Part shown: positions 15,595 to 22,668 of the stretch, piece by piece
Layout of the letters: each line of letters opens with the position of its first letter
Position numbering within the stretch: position 1 is the stretch's first letter
NCBI GenBank assembly: GCA_905197585.1
Contig: CAJJZO010000005.1
Location: forward strand, 1 to 23,956
Source of the DNA: an uncultured Collinsella sp.
Lineage (GTDB): Bacteria > Actinomycetota > Coriobacteriia > Coriobacteriales > Coriobacteriaceae
Length of the DNA: 23,956 bases
Reading direction: 5' to 3'
Translations under genes and position numbers: made by a program
The notes under the pieces: generated by a model
Seen by the model: the letters and a program-made list of their open reading frames with translations, nothing else
What the model was told of the DNA's origin: nothing
Database searches by the model: none

Positions 15595-15763
15595 GGAAAG
15601 TGTGTCCCGGAATTCTTGTCTGGAATGGGATGCAGTTTCCGCTTGGGACCCGATTGGGAAAGTGCGTCCCGGTCTGGGCGCTCAAACTGGGATGGATTTT
15701 CCGGATGAGGGCTTGACGGAAAATGTGTCCCGTTCCGGGCGCTAATTGTGGGATGCAGTTTCC
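15595..15763. repeat. Palindromic-unit array 1 (three units), downstream of the surface-protein gene
   Basis: Three 46-base units at 15595-15640, 15657-15702 and 15718-15763. Each is a 14-base arm (consensus GGAAARTGYGTCCC), an 18-base loop and the complementary 14-base arm (GGGATGSANTTTCC). Spacers between units are 16 and 15 bases, giving a period of 62 then 61. Arms are well kept while loops vary, though loops of units 2 and 3 share GGGCGCT. The period is not a multiple of three, so it is not a coding repeat. The same unit, in the same orientation, forms array 2 at 20061-20416. Confidence 0.85.
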
Positions 15764-15787
15764 GCTTGCGGAGTCTCCACTCAACAG

Positions 15788-15825
15788 AAAACCCGGGTGG
15801 CCTGTTTTTTGGCTACCCGGGTTTT
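15788..15825. terminator. Bidirectional terminator of the surface-protein gene
   Basis: Fifteen-base arms (AAAACCCGGGTGGCC and GGCTACCCGGGTTTT) pair with one mismatch across an 8-base loop. T-tracts follow on the plus strand and a TTTT is part of the minus-strand stem. It lies 28 bases beyond the stop codon of the minus-strand surface-protein gene and probably ends it. Confidence 0.75.
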
Positions 15826-15852
15826 TGGGTTGTCGATATGTTCGACTGGCTA

Positions 15853-18800
15853 CTAGTGGGTCTTGCGGCGCTTGATCAGCATGATGAGGGCTATCACTAC
15901 GAGCGTTGCTCCCGCTGCTGCTGCGGTGGCGACTAGGGCGAATGTTTGGTCGCCGGTGTTTGCGAGGTTCTTCGCTGTGGTCGTAGTCTTGACCTTGGTG
16001 TCGGTCTTAGCTCCGTTGTCGGACTTGGGCTTGTCCGGGTTCGTCGGGGTCTCAGGAGTCTCGGGGTCCTTTGAGCCTTCGGAATCGGTTGGGCCGGCGG
16101 TGTTTACCAGCGTATGGTCCAGGAACTTCTTGGCGCCCGCACTTGCCTGTGAGAACAGGCGGCGCGTGCGGATCGGGGTGGCGTTCACCGTTGTGGGCGC
16201 CGTCTCCTCGGCCTCGATATTCACGAGCGTCGTGCCGGTGTCGAGGCCCACGTCGTTGTATCCCACGTGGCAGTAATACTGCGCACCGTCATCGTCTGCG
16301 GTCAGGTCAATCTCGAGCTTTGAGGCCGTTCCAGCCGCGAGGTTGCCATCGGCACCCACGAGCTTAAACTCTGTCTCGCCGCGGCCCTTGCGGTACCACA
16401 TATAGGTCGGTGCCAGCCCTGTTTCGCTATCGTCGGCACCGAGTTGCTTCACATGGCCAATCGCCGAGAGCGTCAGGTGGCTTCCCGCCGTGCGCTCAAC
16501 CGAAGAGTCGTATCCAAGATCCGACCCCTCCGCAGCATCCGCCGCAGGTCCGCTCACGGTCATCGTCATGCCATCGGGCATGGTCTTGACCGTGATGATT
16601 GCCGAGCGAATACCTGTTTCGGTCGTGGATCCATTCTTAACGGCGGCGATGGCGAATCGATACTCCGTATTGGGCTGCAGCCCATCCCACTTGAGCGAGG
16701 TCTGCGTGTTGTCGGCAATCTTCCAGCTATTGACGACCGCATCCGCCGCATTGCTCTGCAGCATGCCCACGCCGTAGCTAAAGCCACTCTTGTTTGCGAG
16801 TACATCGTCCCAGCTAAACGTAACGCTGGTCGAATCGACGGCGTTTGCCGTAAAGCCCGTCACGGCCGGCGCGTCGGGCATCTCGACGTCCTTAACGTCA
16901 TAGCCCACGATCCAGAACTGGTCGGTGTCCTTGGTGCCGAGCTTGTCGCCCGAGTCTGCCTCGAACTTGTCGACATCCACCGCGTTGACGCCCAGACGCC
17001 ACACAAAACCGTACTTGCCCTGCGCGGCCTCGGGCAGGTTGTCGACGGTGCCGCCGTATTCGGTCGATTCACTCGAGGAGTTACCCGTAGTAAAGCCGGC
17101 GTTGGCACCAAAGCACAGGCCGCCAAACAACTCGTGCTTTGCGAGCTTCGCGCCCATGACAACGCTGCCGTTCAGCGTCAAGCCGAGCTCGAGCTCCTGC
17201 TCCTTGCCCTCCTCGACTTCGATGGTCTGCTCAATGCTCGCCCCCGACTGCGCGGCGGCGCCGTTAAACCCATCGTGCGTGTAGGCGCGCGTTACGCCAG
17301 GCTTGCCCAGGCCAAAGGAATCCCCAACGGGAGTCTCGCCGTTGAGCGTCGTTTGATAGGTTCCGGGTTCTCCCGACCGGTTGGTCAAAAAGTAGCTGAG
17401 CGGCGTCATATTGTGCTGTTTGGCAATGCGGTCATAGGCCTCGACATTAACGACCGAGGTCTGCGCGCCGAGCGACACGGGCGCCGCCATCACGCCCTTG
17501 CCACCAGTTTCCTCATTTTCGATCTCATACTCGTAATAGACCATCGGAATCGTGTAGAGCACGGCCTTGTCACCCTCGCCGGCATGCGACTCATAGCTTA
17601 CGCTTGCGCTGACCGTGCGCTCGCTCCGGTAGTCATAGCATCCCTCGGCGGCAAAATCGACTGAAGCATTCATCGCGACCAGGGGCGGACCGGTCTGCAC
17701 CTCGACGGCAACGCCCAACTCGGCGCCAATGGTATAGCCCTGGGATGTCCCCGTGCCCTTTTCCTCTCCGTATGACGTGCCGCCCAACACCAGATAGCCG
17801 TATGCCTGCTCCAGATCCTCAACATAGGGCGCATCCTGCAGCACGGCAAGCACGCGCGGGTTGGTATAGACCTTGTAGCGGTCCTTGTACGTGATCTTGA
17901 CGCTGTCGTTGTCGACATCGGGCAGCGCGAGCGAGATAAATGTGCCGTAGGTAGTGCCGCGACGGTTGCTCTCGCTAATCACCTGCTCCTCGCCGCGGCG
18001 CACCTTTCCGTTCTCGTCGAGCGAAAAATGCGAGGCGGTCATCCAATAGTAGTCATCGTTCTTGCGCAGGTCCTCGTCGCGGTGCTTGCCCACCACGGCG
18101 ATAAAGCTCTCGTTATAGCGGTCCGAACCCGAGACGCTGCCCGCCTTGACGTCGCTGATCCACACCTGCTCTATACCCTTGTGGTCATGCTTGTTGCTGC
18201 TGTTGTATTGCTGACCGCTCATGCTCATGGTTCCGACCATGGACCCCAAGCCCTGAGCCCCGCTCTGTGCCGTGTTGCAGGCAAAGTCGCGGAACACATC
18301 GCCGCCCACGAGCACCTCGTCGACCGCCAGCTGCTCGGACAGACCGTCAAGGTTGGCAGTGGCAAGGGCAATAGGCGCCAAGGTGCACGGATAGCGCTTA
18401 TCCTGAGCGCTATCCTTCCATGCGCTGTTGGGCACATGCATCAGCCCATAGGAGGCGAGGAGCCCGTCTCTGTATTCCTTGCAATCGGAAAGCTTGAACT
18501 CGCCAGACTCCGAGTCAAAATACGCGTAGCGGTACAGCGCGCCGTACAGCCCCTTGCTGCCGTCAGAAGCGCCGTAATCAAAAGCGCTGCGTTGCCAGTC
18601 ATAGCCCGCAAGAATAAGGCCCGTGACGGTTTCACCCGTCTTCTTTCCTTCTTCATCGTAGGCGGCAAACGTGCCGAACGTCGCATTCGCAGCGACCATG
18701 GTCTTGCCGTTCGCGGAGAGGGAGATTGCGCCCGCGTCGCCCAGAGCATCGACATGGACGAGCGCACCCTTGGATGCATCCCACGAAAACAGCTCGCAAT

Positions 18801-19941
18801 GCGTCGACTTATCAATATTCTTCTTGCCGTAGGGTGCCGAGACCACGATGGCGAGGTCATCGCAAAAATCGCGATCGAGGTCGCCGGCCGCTAGCGAAAC
18901 GACAGGAGCTGACTGAAGCTGCGTCCAGGAGTCGTTCCCGCCCTTGTTGTGCGTGGTGTAGTCCGCGGCGTTACCGGCATCGATCTTGACGACGCTTTGC
19001 TTCCAGTTGCCGCCCTCCAAGTCATACATGTCGACTACAGCCTTGCGCACGCCGTTCTCGTCGACATAGCAGCCCGCGTAGACAAAAAGCTCGTCGACGC
19101 CGTCGCCATCGACATCGCCCGCCTCGACATCAAAGACGGCGTCGTGCTCTTGCAGGTAACCGGCATCCAGGTACTTAAAACGGCCTTCGTACATCATATT
19201 AGTGTTGACCGTCACCGGCAGGTGTGTGTCGAGAGTGCGCGTGCGCCCGTTGCTAAACGAGTAGAGGACCAGCTCAACCTTTCCGGCGTATGACTTGCCG
19301 TCAATCGTCGTGGAGGAACTGTCGCCGTAGGCACGGAGCTCGGCAACGCGGCTCTTTTTGCCCGTGCTGGCGTCGCTGCAGAACTCAACACTCGTGGCGT
19401 GAATACCCGAGAAACCGTTGTTGTCGTTGGCGAGTACTGTTGAGGACTCATTGTTGCTTAGGTACGACCAGGTGCCGCCACCGTAGTCGCTATGCTTGTA
19501 GAGATCGCTGTTCGTATCGAAGTTGTTGACGTTTTGCCAGAACTTTGCGGCGCCCCACACACTTCCATAGCCATCGGTGAGTTTGCTGCTGCCGCCAATG
19601 TCACCGCGCTCGACGTTCTCGAGCTTGTCGCGCAGAGTGTAGCGATTGCCATGGCTACCGTTAACTGCCATATAGACCTCGCTGCGCGTGGCAAACGTCG
19701 TGGGAGTGGTGGTGGAGTAGGGGCCAACGGTATCGGCCGGAATGTCCTCGCTCGTGCCCAGGCCCAAATCGCTATAGTCCTGCTCGGTCATATCGGTGAT
19801 TGCGGGCGCGTCTGCCGCCTGGGCAACCTGGGGCGTGGCCATAAAACAGGCGACACTCGTTGCAATCAACGCAGCAAGCGCCGCCGTCCCGGCAAGCGGG
19901 ATTTTCGACAGCCTACGGATACGGGGGTGCGGAACGTACAT
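15853..19941 (-). CDS. Large secreted, cell-wall-anchored FG-GAP/FN3 protein with LANTG motif
   Basis: A 1362-residue surface protein of unknown function. It starts with a signal peptide (basic 'HPRIRR', hydrophobic 15-37, likely cleavage after 'AQAADA' near 43-45). FG-GAP/VCBS-like calcium loops occur at 276-284 ('DVDGDGVDE'), 354-362 ('DLDRDFCDD'), near 527-535, and at 675-680, suggesting a beta-propeller-like N-terminal half. A beta-rich middle (about 730-1015) is not recognised. An FN3 domain follows (about 1024-1120) and an Ig-like domain (about 1150-1242, with 'YMWYRKG' and 'AQYYCHVGYN'). The end has a Pro/Lys/Thr-rich wall-spanning stretch, LANTG (1326-1330), a hydrophobic helix and KRRK: a sorting signal of the LAxTG type used by class E sortases in high-GC Gram-positives. 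ATG 19941 is backed by GTGAGGT; the long upstream extension in frame lacks signal features. Binding to host or polymer ligands is a guess. Confidence 0.9.
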   Translation of the reverse strand: MYVPHPRIRRLSKIPLAGTAALAALIATSVACFMATPQVAQAADAPAITDMTEQDYSDLGLGTSEDIPADTVGPYSTTTPTTFATRSEVYMAVNGSHGNRYTLRDKLENVERGDIGGSSKLTDGYGSVWGAAKFWQNVNNFDTNSDLYKHSDYGGGTWSYLSNNESSTVLANDNNGFSGIHATSVEFCSDASTGKKSRVAELRAYGDSSSTTIDGKSYAGKVELVLYSFSNGRTRTLDTHLPVTVNTNMMYEGRFKYLDAGYLQEHDAVFDVEAGDVDGDGVDELFVYAGCYVDENGVRKAVVDMYDLEGGNWKQSVVKIDAGNAADYTTHNKGGNDSWTQLQSAPVVSLAAGDLDRDFCDDLAIVVSAPYGKKNIDKSTHCELFSWDASKGALVHVDALGDAGAISLSANGKTMVAANATFGTFAAYDEEGKKTGETVTGLILAGYDWQRSAFDYGASDGSKGLYGALYRYAYFDSESGEFKLSDCKEYRDGLLASYGLMHVPNSAWKDSAQDKRYPCTLAPIALATANLDGLSEQLAVDEVLVGGDVFRDFACNTAQSGAQGLGSMVGTMSMSGQQYNSSNKHDHKGIEQVWISDVKAGSVSGSDRYNESFIAVVGKHRDEDLRKNDDYYWMTASHFSLDENGKVRRGEEQVISESNRRGTTYGTFISLALPDVDNDSVKITYKDRYKVYTNPRVLAVLQDAPYVEDLEQAYGYLVLGGTSYGEEKGTGTSQGYTIGAELGVAVEVQTGPPLVAMNASVDFAAEGCYDYRSERTVSASVSYESHAGEGDKAVLYTIPMVYYEYEIENEETGGKGVMAAPVSLGAQTSVVNVEAYDRIAKQHNMTPLSYFLTNRSGEPGTYQTTLNGETPVGDSFGLGKPGVTRAYTHDGFNGAAAQSGASIEQTIEVEEGKEQELELGLTLNGSVVMGAKLAKHELFGGLCFGANAGFTTGNSSSESTEYGGTVDNLPEAAQGKYGFVWRLGVNAVDVDKFEADSGDKLGTKDTDQFWIVGYDVKDVEMPDAPAVTGFTANAVDSTSVTFSWDDVLANKSGFSYGVGMLQSNAADAVVNSWKIADNTQTSLKWDGLQPNTEYRFAIAAVKNGSTTETGIRSAIITVKTMPDGMTMTVSGPAADAAEGSDLGYDSSVERTAGSHLTLSAIGHVKQLGADDSETGLAPTYMWYRKGRGETEFKLVGADGNLAAGTASKLEIDLTADDDGAQYYCHVGYNDVGLDTGTTLVNIEAEETAPTTVNATPIRTRRLFSQASAGAKKFLDHTLVNTAGPTDSEGSKDPETPETPTNPDKPKSDNGAKTDTKVKTTTTAKNLANTGDQTFALVATAAAAGATLVVIALIMLIKRRKTH

Positions 19942-20008
19942 GAGGGACCTCACTTTACTCGAATGGAGCGGCTCATTCCACGAATAGTACGTCCGATGCC
20001 CAGTTCCA

Positions 20009-20042
20009 CGTGTCTCATTTCCGCCAACGGCGTGTCTCATTT
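20009..20042. promoter_or_regulatory. Direct repeat at 22 bp period ahead of the surface-protein gene
   Basis: CGTGTCTCATTT occurs exactly twice, at 20009-20020 and 20031-20042, separated by ten bases, so the copies sit two helical turns apart on one face of the DNA. They lie 68-101 bases upstream of the surface-protein start codon. A paired operator is the simplest reading. No convincing -35/-10 pair could be assigned. Confidence 0.45.
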
Positions 20043-20060
20043 TTAAAAGCGGAGGTACTG

Positions 20061-20416
20061 GGGGAGCATCGTCCAAGCTCAAAGCCCATTTCTGGGATGC
20101 ATTTTCCGCCGAGACCCTCAACGGGAAACGACGTCCCATTCTGAGTATCAATTCCGGGATGCACTTTCCGGAACAACCCTCAACGGGAAAGTGTGTCCCA
20201 CTTTGGAAGCTGATTGTGGGACGTAGTTTCCCGTTGGCTCTCTTTGGGAAAGTGCATCCCGTTTCTCGGGCTAATAGTGGGATGCGGTTTCCCGTTGAGC
20301 GGCCTTTGGGAAAGCATGTCCCACTCTAGGCTCAAAATCCAGTCCCCACTTTCCGAAACCCCACCCATCGGGAAAGCACGTCCCACTCTGGACGCATCCC
20401 GGGGATTGAACTTCAG
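20061..20416. repeat. Palindromic-unit array 2 (five to six units), upstream of the surface-protein gene
   Basis: Well-formed 46-base units lie at 20124-20169, 20186-20231 and 20247-20292; 20309-20354 has a decayed right arm (AGTCCCCACTTTCC), and 20371-20416 has a good left arm (GGAAAGCACGTCCC) but a decayed right one. A leading right arm at 20094-20107 belongs to a unit whose left arm near 20061-20074 is degenerate. Every complete unit has an 18-base loop; spacers are 15 or 16 bases, and unit starts are 62, 61, 62 and 62 bases apart. The array fills the gap between the flavodoxin stop and the surface-protein promoter region. I see no gene in it. Confidence 0.85.
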
Positions 20417-20480
20417 CTTATGAGGCCTTCCATCGATAAAGGGCCGCCACCCGGGAGGGCATTGCATTTAGAAGATGGAC

Positions 20481-21032
20481 CTACTCCCCCAGAACGGCCT
20501 TCTTGGCCGCCATCGCCATGTTGTCCAGATCCTCCTTGGTGGGGTGATCCTTTGCGGCTACCCAGTTGTCGAGCAGCATCTTAAAACGGGCATTGTCGGG
20601 ATCTTGCTCGAGCATGGCCTCGTAACGCTGCTTGACCGCGGGGCCCATCTTGCCCTGGCACATCGCCCAGCCCGCAAGCTCGGCATCCTCTGCCAAATTG
20701 GACGACACGCGATCGATAATCTGCTGATAATAGCTCTGATCGGCACCAAAGCCGCAGGTACCAAAGAGGAAAACGCGCTTGCCGTGCAGGGCCGAGAGCA
20801 GCGCCGCGACCGAAGGCGTGCAGGCGCCCTTGTCGCACCAAAAACCGACGAGCACCGTGTCGGCCGCGCAGGCGCCCTGCGCCTCGAGCGCAACCTGATC
20901 TGCATCCGCATCGTCGCTCAACGCCGCGGCATGGACAAACTCAACGCCCGCAGCCTGCAGAGCGCGCTTGATCGCGCCCGAAACCATCCTGGTATTACCG
21001 CTCTTGCTGTTAACCACCAAAGAGCATGTCAT
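20481..21032 (-). CDS. Flavodoxin-family protein
   Basis: A 183-residue flavodoxin-like protein with an N-terminal beta strand and FMN phosphate loop 'VVNSKSGNTRMV', followed by 'VLVGFWCDKGACTP' and 'VFLFGTCGFGAD', which match the flavin-ring-binding strands and loops. The last 40 residues ('DHPTKEDLDNMAMAAKKAVLG') form an additional helical tail seen in some flavodoxin-domain proteins. It would carry electrons on FMN in the cytoplasm; its partner is not evident from the neighbours. The start is uncertain: ATG 21032 begins right at the homology, but its Shine-Dalgarno is weak; GTG 21038 or GTG 21068 in the same frame are alternatives. It is followed by the palindrome array, not by a clear terminator. 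Confidence 0.82.
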   Translation of the reverse strand: MTCSLVVNSKSGNTRMVSGAIKRALQAAGVEFVHAAALSDDADADQVALEAQGACAADTVLVGFWCDKGACTPSVAALLSALHGKRVFLFGTCGFGADQSYYQQIIDRVSSNLAEDAELAGWAMCQGKMGPAVKQRYEAMLEQDPDNARFKMLLDNWVAAKDHPTKEDLDNMAMAAKKAVLGE

Positions 21033-21201
21033 AGTCACGTTGCTCGTTTCCCCCAAAACTAAAGCCACTAATGCAATTTATTAGAAGCATATCTTAGTAC
21101 TAAAACCACAGTTGTAAACCACCTTCTGCCGATTGGCGATACAGGCGACATCCTTGGACGGGTTTTAGACCGCGCGCACTTGGATTAATGCCGCCGCAGA
21201 G

Positions 21202-21322
21202 TGTTTCACGGATGGCCTAAAAGTGTTTCCGAAACTTCGCCAAATTGTGTCACGTAATTTCATCAATTTGTTTCACAAGACATCGTCAAATTGTGTCATA
21301 GATTGTCGTCAAAATGTTTCAC
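21202..21322 (+). promoter_or_regulatory. Six phased direct repeats upstream of the ATPase gene
   Basis: The word TGTTTCAC or TGTGTCAC (with one TGTTTCCG and one TGTGTCAT) begins at 21202, 21224, 21246, 21269, 21292 and 21315. Intervals are 22, 22, 23, 23 and 23 bases. The last four copies extend to a fuller consensus TCAAATTGTGTCAC. The last copy falls where the -35 box of the promoter at 21335-21343 would be. A multi-site operator bound by a regulator, perhaps the ATPase itself, is likely. The rest of the gap (21033-21200) is AT-richer and holds nothing I recognise. Confidence 0.75.
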
Positions 21323-21334
21323 GCGCTGGTAGAA

Positions 21335-21343
21335 TGCTATATA
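21335..21343 (+). promoter_or_regulatory. Extended -10 promoter of the ATPase gene
   Basis: TGCTATATA is an extended -10 (TG, one base, TATATA) 33 bases ahead of the start codon. The sequence 17 bases upstream is the sixth direct repeat (TGTTTC), not a consensus -35, so transcription probably depends on the extended element and on whatever binds the repeats. Confidence 0.55.
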
Positions 21344-21375
21344 ACATGACGGCTCTATGATTGGCGGGGAGTTCT

Positions 21376-22641
21376 ATGAATGGATATATGGATAGATGCA
21401 TCGATCGCTCAATCGAACGCGATCTTGGCATTTTTGGCGCCGTGCTCATTCAGGGACCGAAGTGGTGCGGAAAGACGACTACGGCCCAGCAATTCGCCGA
21501 ATCATCGCTGTCTCTCTCCGACCCAGCCGGAGACTTTGCCGCGTTGCAGCTTGCCAAGATCGACCCGGCTCAAGCGATAGTCGGCGCAACACCGAGACTC
21601 ATCGATGAGTGGCAGGAAGAGCCGAAATTGTGGGACGCAATACGTTTTGAATGCGATCGTAGGGCTGGTGAGCCAGGGCAGTTTTTGCTTACGGGGTCAG
21701 CAACGCCAAATGATGCCGACCAACCGATGCACAGCGGCATCGGGCGCATATCACGCTTGCGCATGGAAACAATGACTCTGGCCGAACTCGGAGTTTCCAC
21801 AAGGGCGGTCTCGCTCGAATCACTGCTTAACGGATGCGCCATCAAAGCGGCACTTGGATCCATTAACGGCATCGCCGGCATCGCCGATTTGCTATGTCGT
21901 GGCGGTTGGCCTCAGGCGGTTGGCAAGCCGACTGCCGATGCAATGCGAATATCCGCTGCCTACATCGACGGCGTCTGCGAATCGGACGTTTCGAAGGCTG
22001 ACGGCGTGAAGCGTGACCCGGAGAAAGTCAGGGCTCTTCTGTCTTCGCTTGCGCGCAACGAATCCACTCTTGCCGGCGAAAAGTCTCTTGAGAAAGACCT
22101 CGGCGGTGATGTATCGAGAAGTACGCTGAGGCGCTATACAGATGCTTTGCGTAGGATACACATCATCGACGATATCCCGGCTTGGCATCCGGCGCTCAGG
22201 TCGCCGGTAAAGCTGCGGCAAAGTGCGAAAAGGCACCTCGCCGACCCTTCGCTTGCCGTTGCGCTGCTCGGAGCAAATCCGGAGTCATTGGCATCCGACC
22301 CGAAGACACTGGGGCTGCTCTTCGAATCCCTCGTCCTGCACGACCTTAAGGTCTATGCCGCCGCAAATGACTCATCGGTGTCCCACTACCACGACGCCGA
22401 CGATCTCGAGGTCGATGCCGTTATACACAGGCGCGATGGAACTTGGATTGCCGTGGAAGTAAAACTCGGAAGCCCGCAGATCCCCGAGGCGTCTGCAAAC
22501 CTGCTTCGACTCGAGCGCAAGCTGGTCGAACGCGGCGAGAGGCCTCCCGCGGCCAAACTCATCGTCATCGGGTTCGGCATGCCGGTCCACACAACGCCCG
22601 AGGGCATCATCGTTGCCCCCGTTGACACGCTCGCGCCCTAG
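21376..22641 (+). CDS. AAA ATPase with C-terminal DUF4143 (PD-(D/E)xK-like) domain
   Basis: A 421-residue protein of the AAA_14/DUF4143 type. The N-terminal ATPase has Walker A 'GPKWCGKTT' (27-35), Walker B 'RLIDEWQ' (74-80, Asp77/Glu78), and the sensor-like 'FLLTGSAT' (103-110). The middle (about 210-270) looks like a winged-helix region ('DVSRSTLRRYTDALRRIHII'). The DUF4143 part ends with a nuclease-like pattern: Glu317, Asp347 in 'LEVDAVIH', and Glu361/Lys363 in 'AVEVKLG'. Family members are common and often variable between strains, but their function is poorly known. ATG 21376 is supported by GGGGAG at 21366-21371; the in-frame TTG at 21361 is too early for it. Codon use looks less GC-biased than that of its neighbours, hinting at transfer. 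It converges on the ABC exporter gene with 27 bases between the stops. Confidence 0.85.
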   Translation: MNGYMDRCIDRSIERDLGIFGAVLIQGPKWCGKTTTAQQFAESSLSLSDPAGDFAALQLAKIDPAQAIVGATPRLIDEWQEEPKLWDAIRFECDRRAGEPGQFLLTGSATPNDADQPMHSGIGRISRLRMETMTLAELGVSTRAVSLESLLNGCAIKAALGSINGIAGIADLLCRGGWPQAVGKPTADAMRISAAYIDGVCESDVSKADGVKRDPEKVRALLSSLARNESTLAGEKSLEKDLGGDVSRSTLRRYTDALRRIHIIDDIPAWHPALRSPVKLRQSAKRHLADPSLAVALLGANPESLASDPKTLGLLFESLVLHDLKVYAAANDSSVSHYHDADDLEVDAVIHRRDGTWIAVEVKLGSPQIPEASANLLRLERKLVERGERPPAAKLIVIGFGMPVHTTPEGIIVAPVDTLAP

Positions 22642-22668
22642 CGCTGCGTTACATGTCCCGCGTCTTGC

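Noticed and set aside
15595..20416. CRISPR array at either palindromic-unit array
   Set aside because: The conserved parts are only 14 bases and alternate in orientation, the intervening 18-base loops show related sequence rather than unique spacers, and no cas gene is in the window.
20180..20467. Open frames running through the palindromic arrays (also at 15344-15784 and 15459-15716)
   Set aside because: The 61-62 bp period is not a multiple of three, so the frame shifts at each unit; there is no ribosome binding site or recognisable protein.
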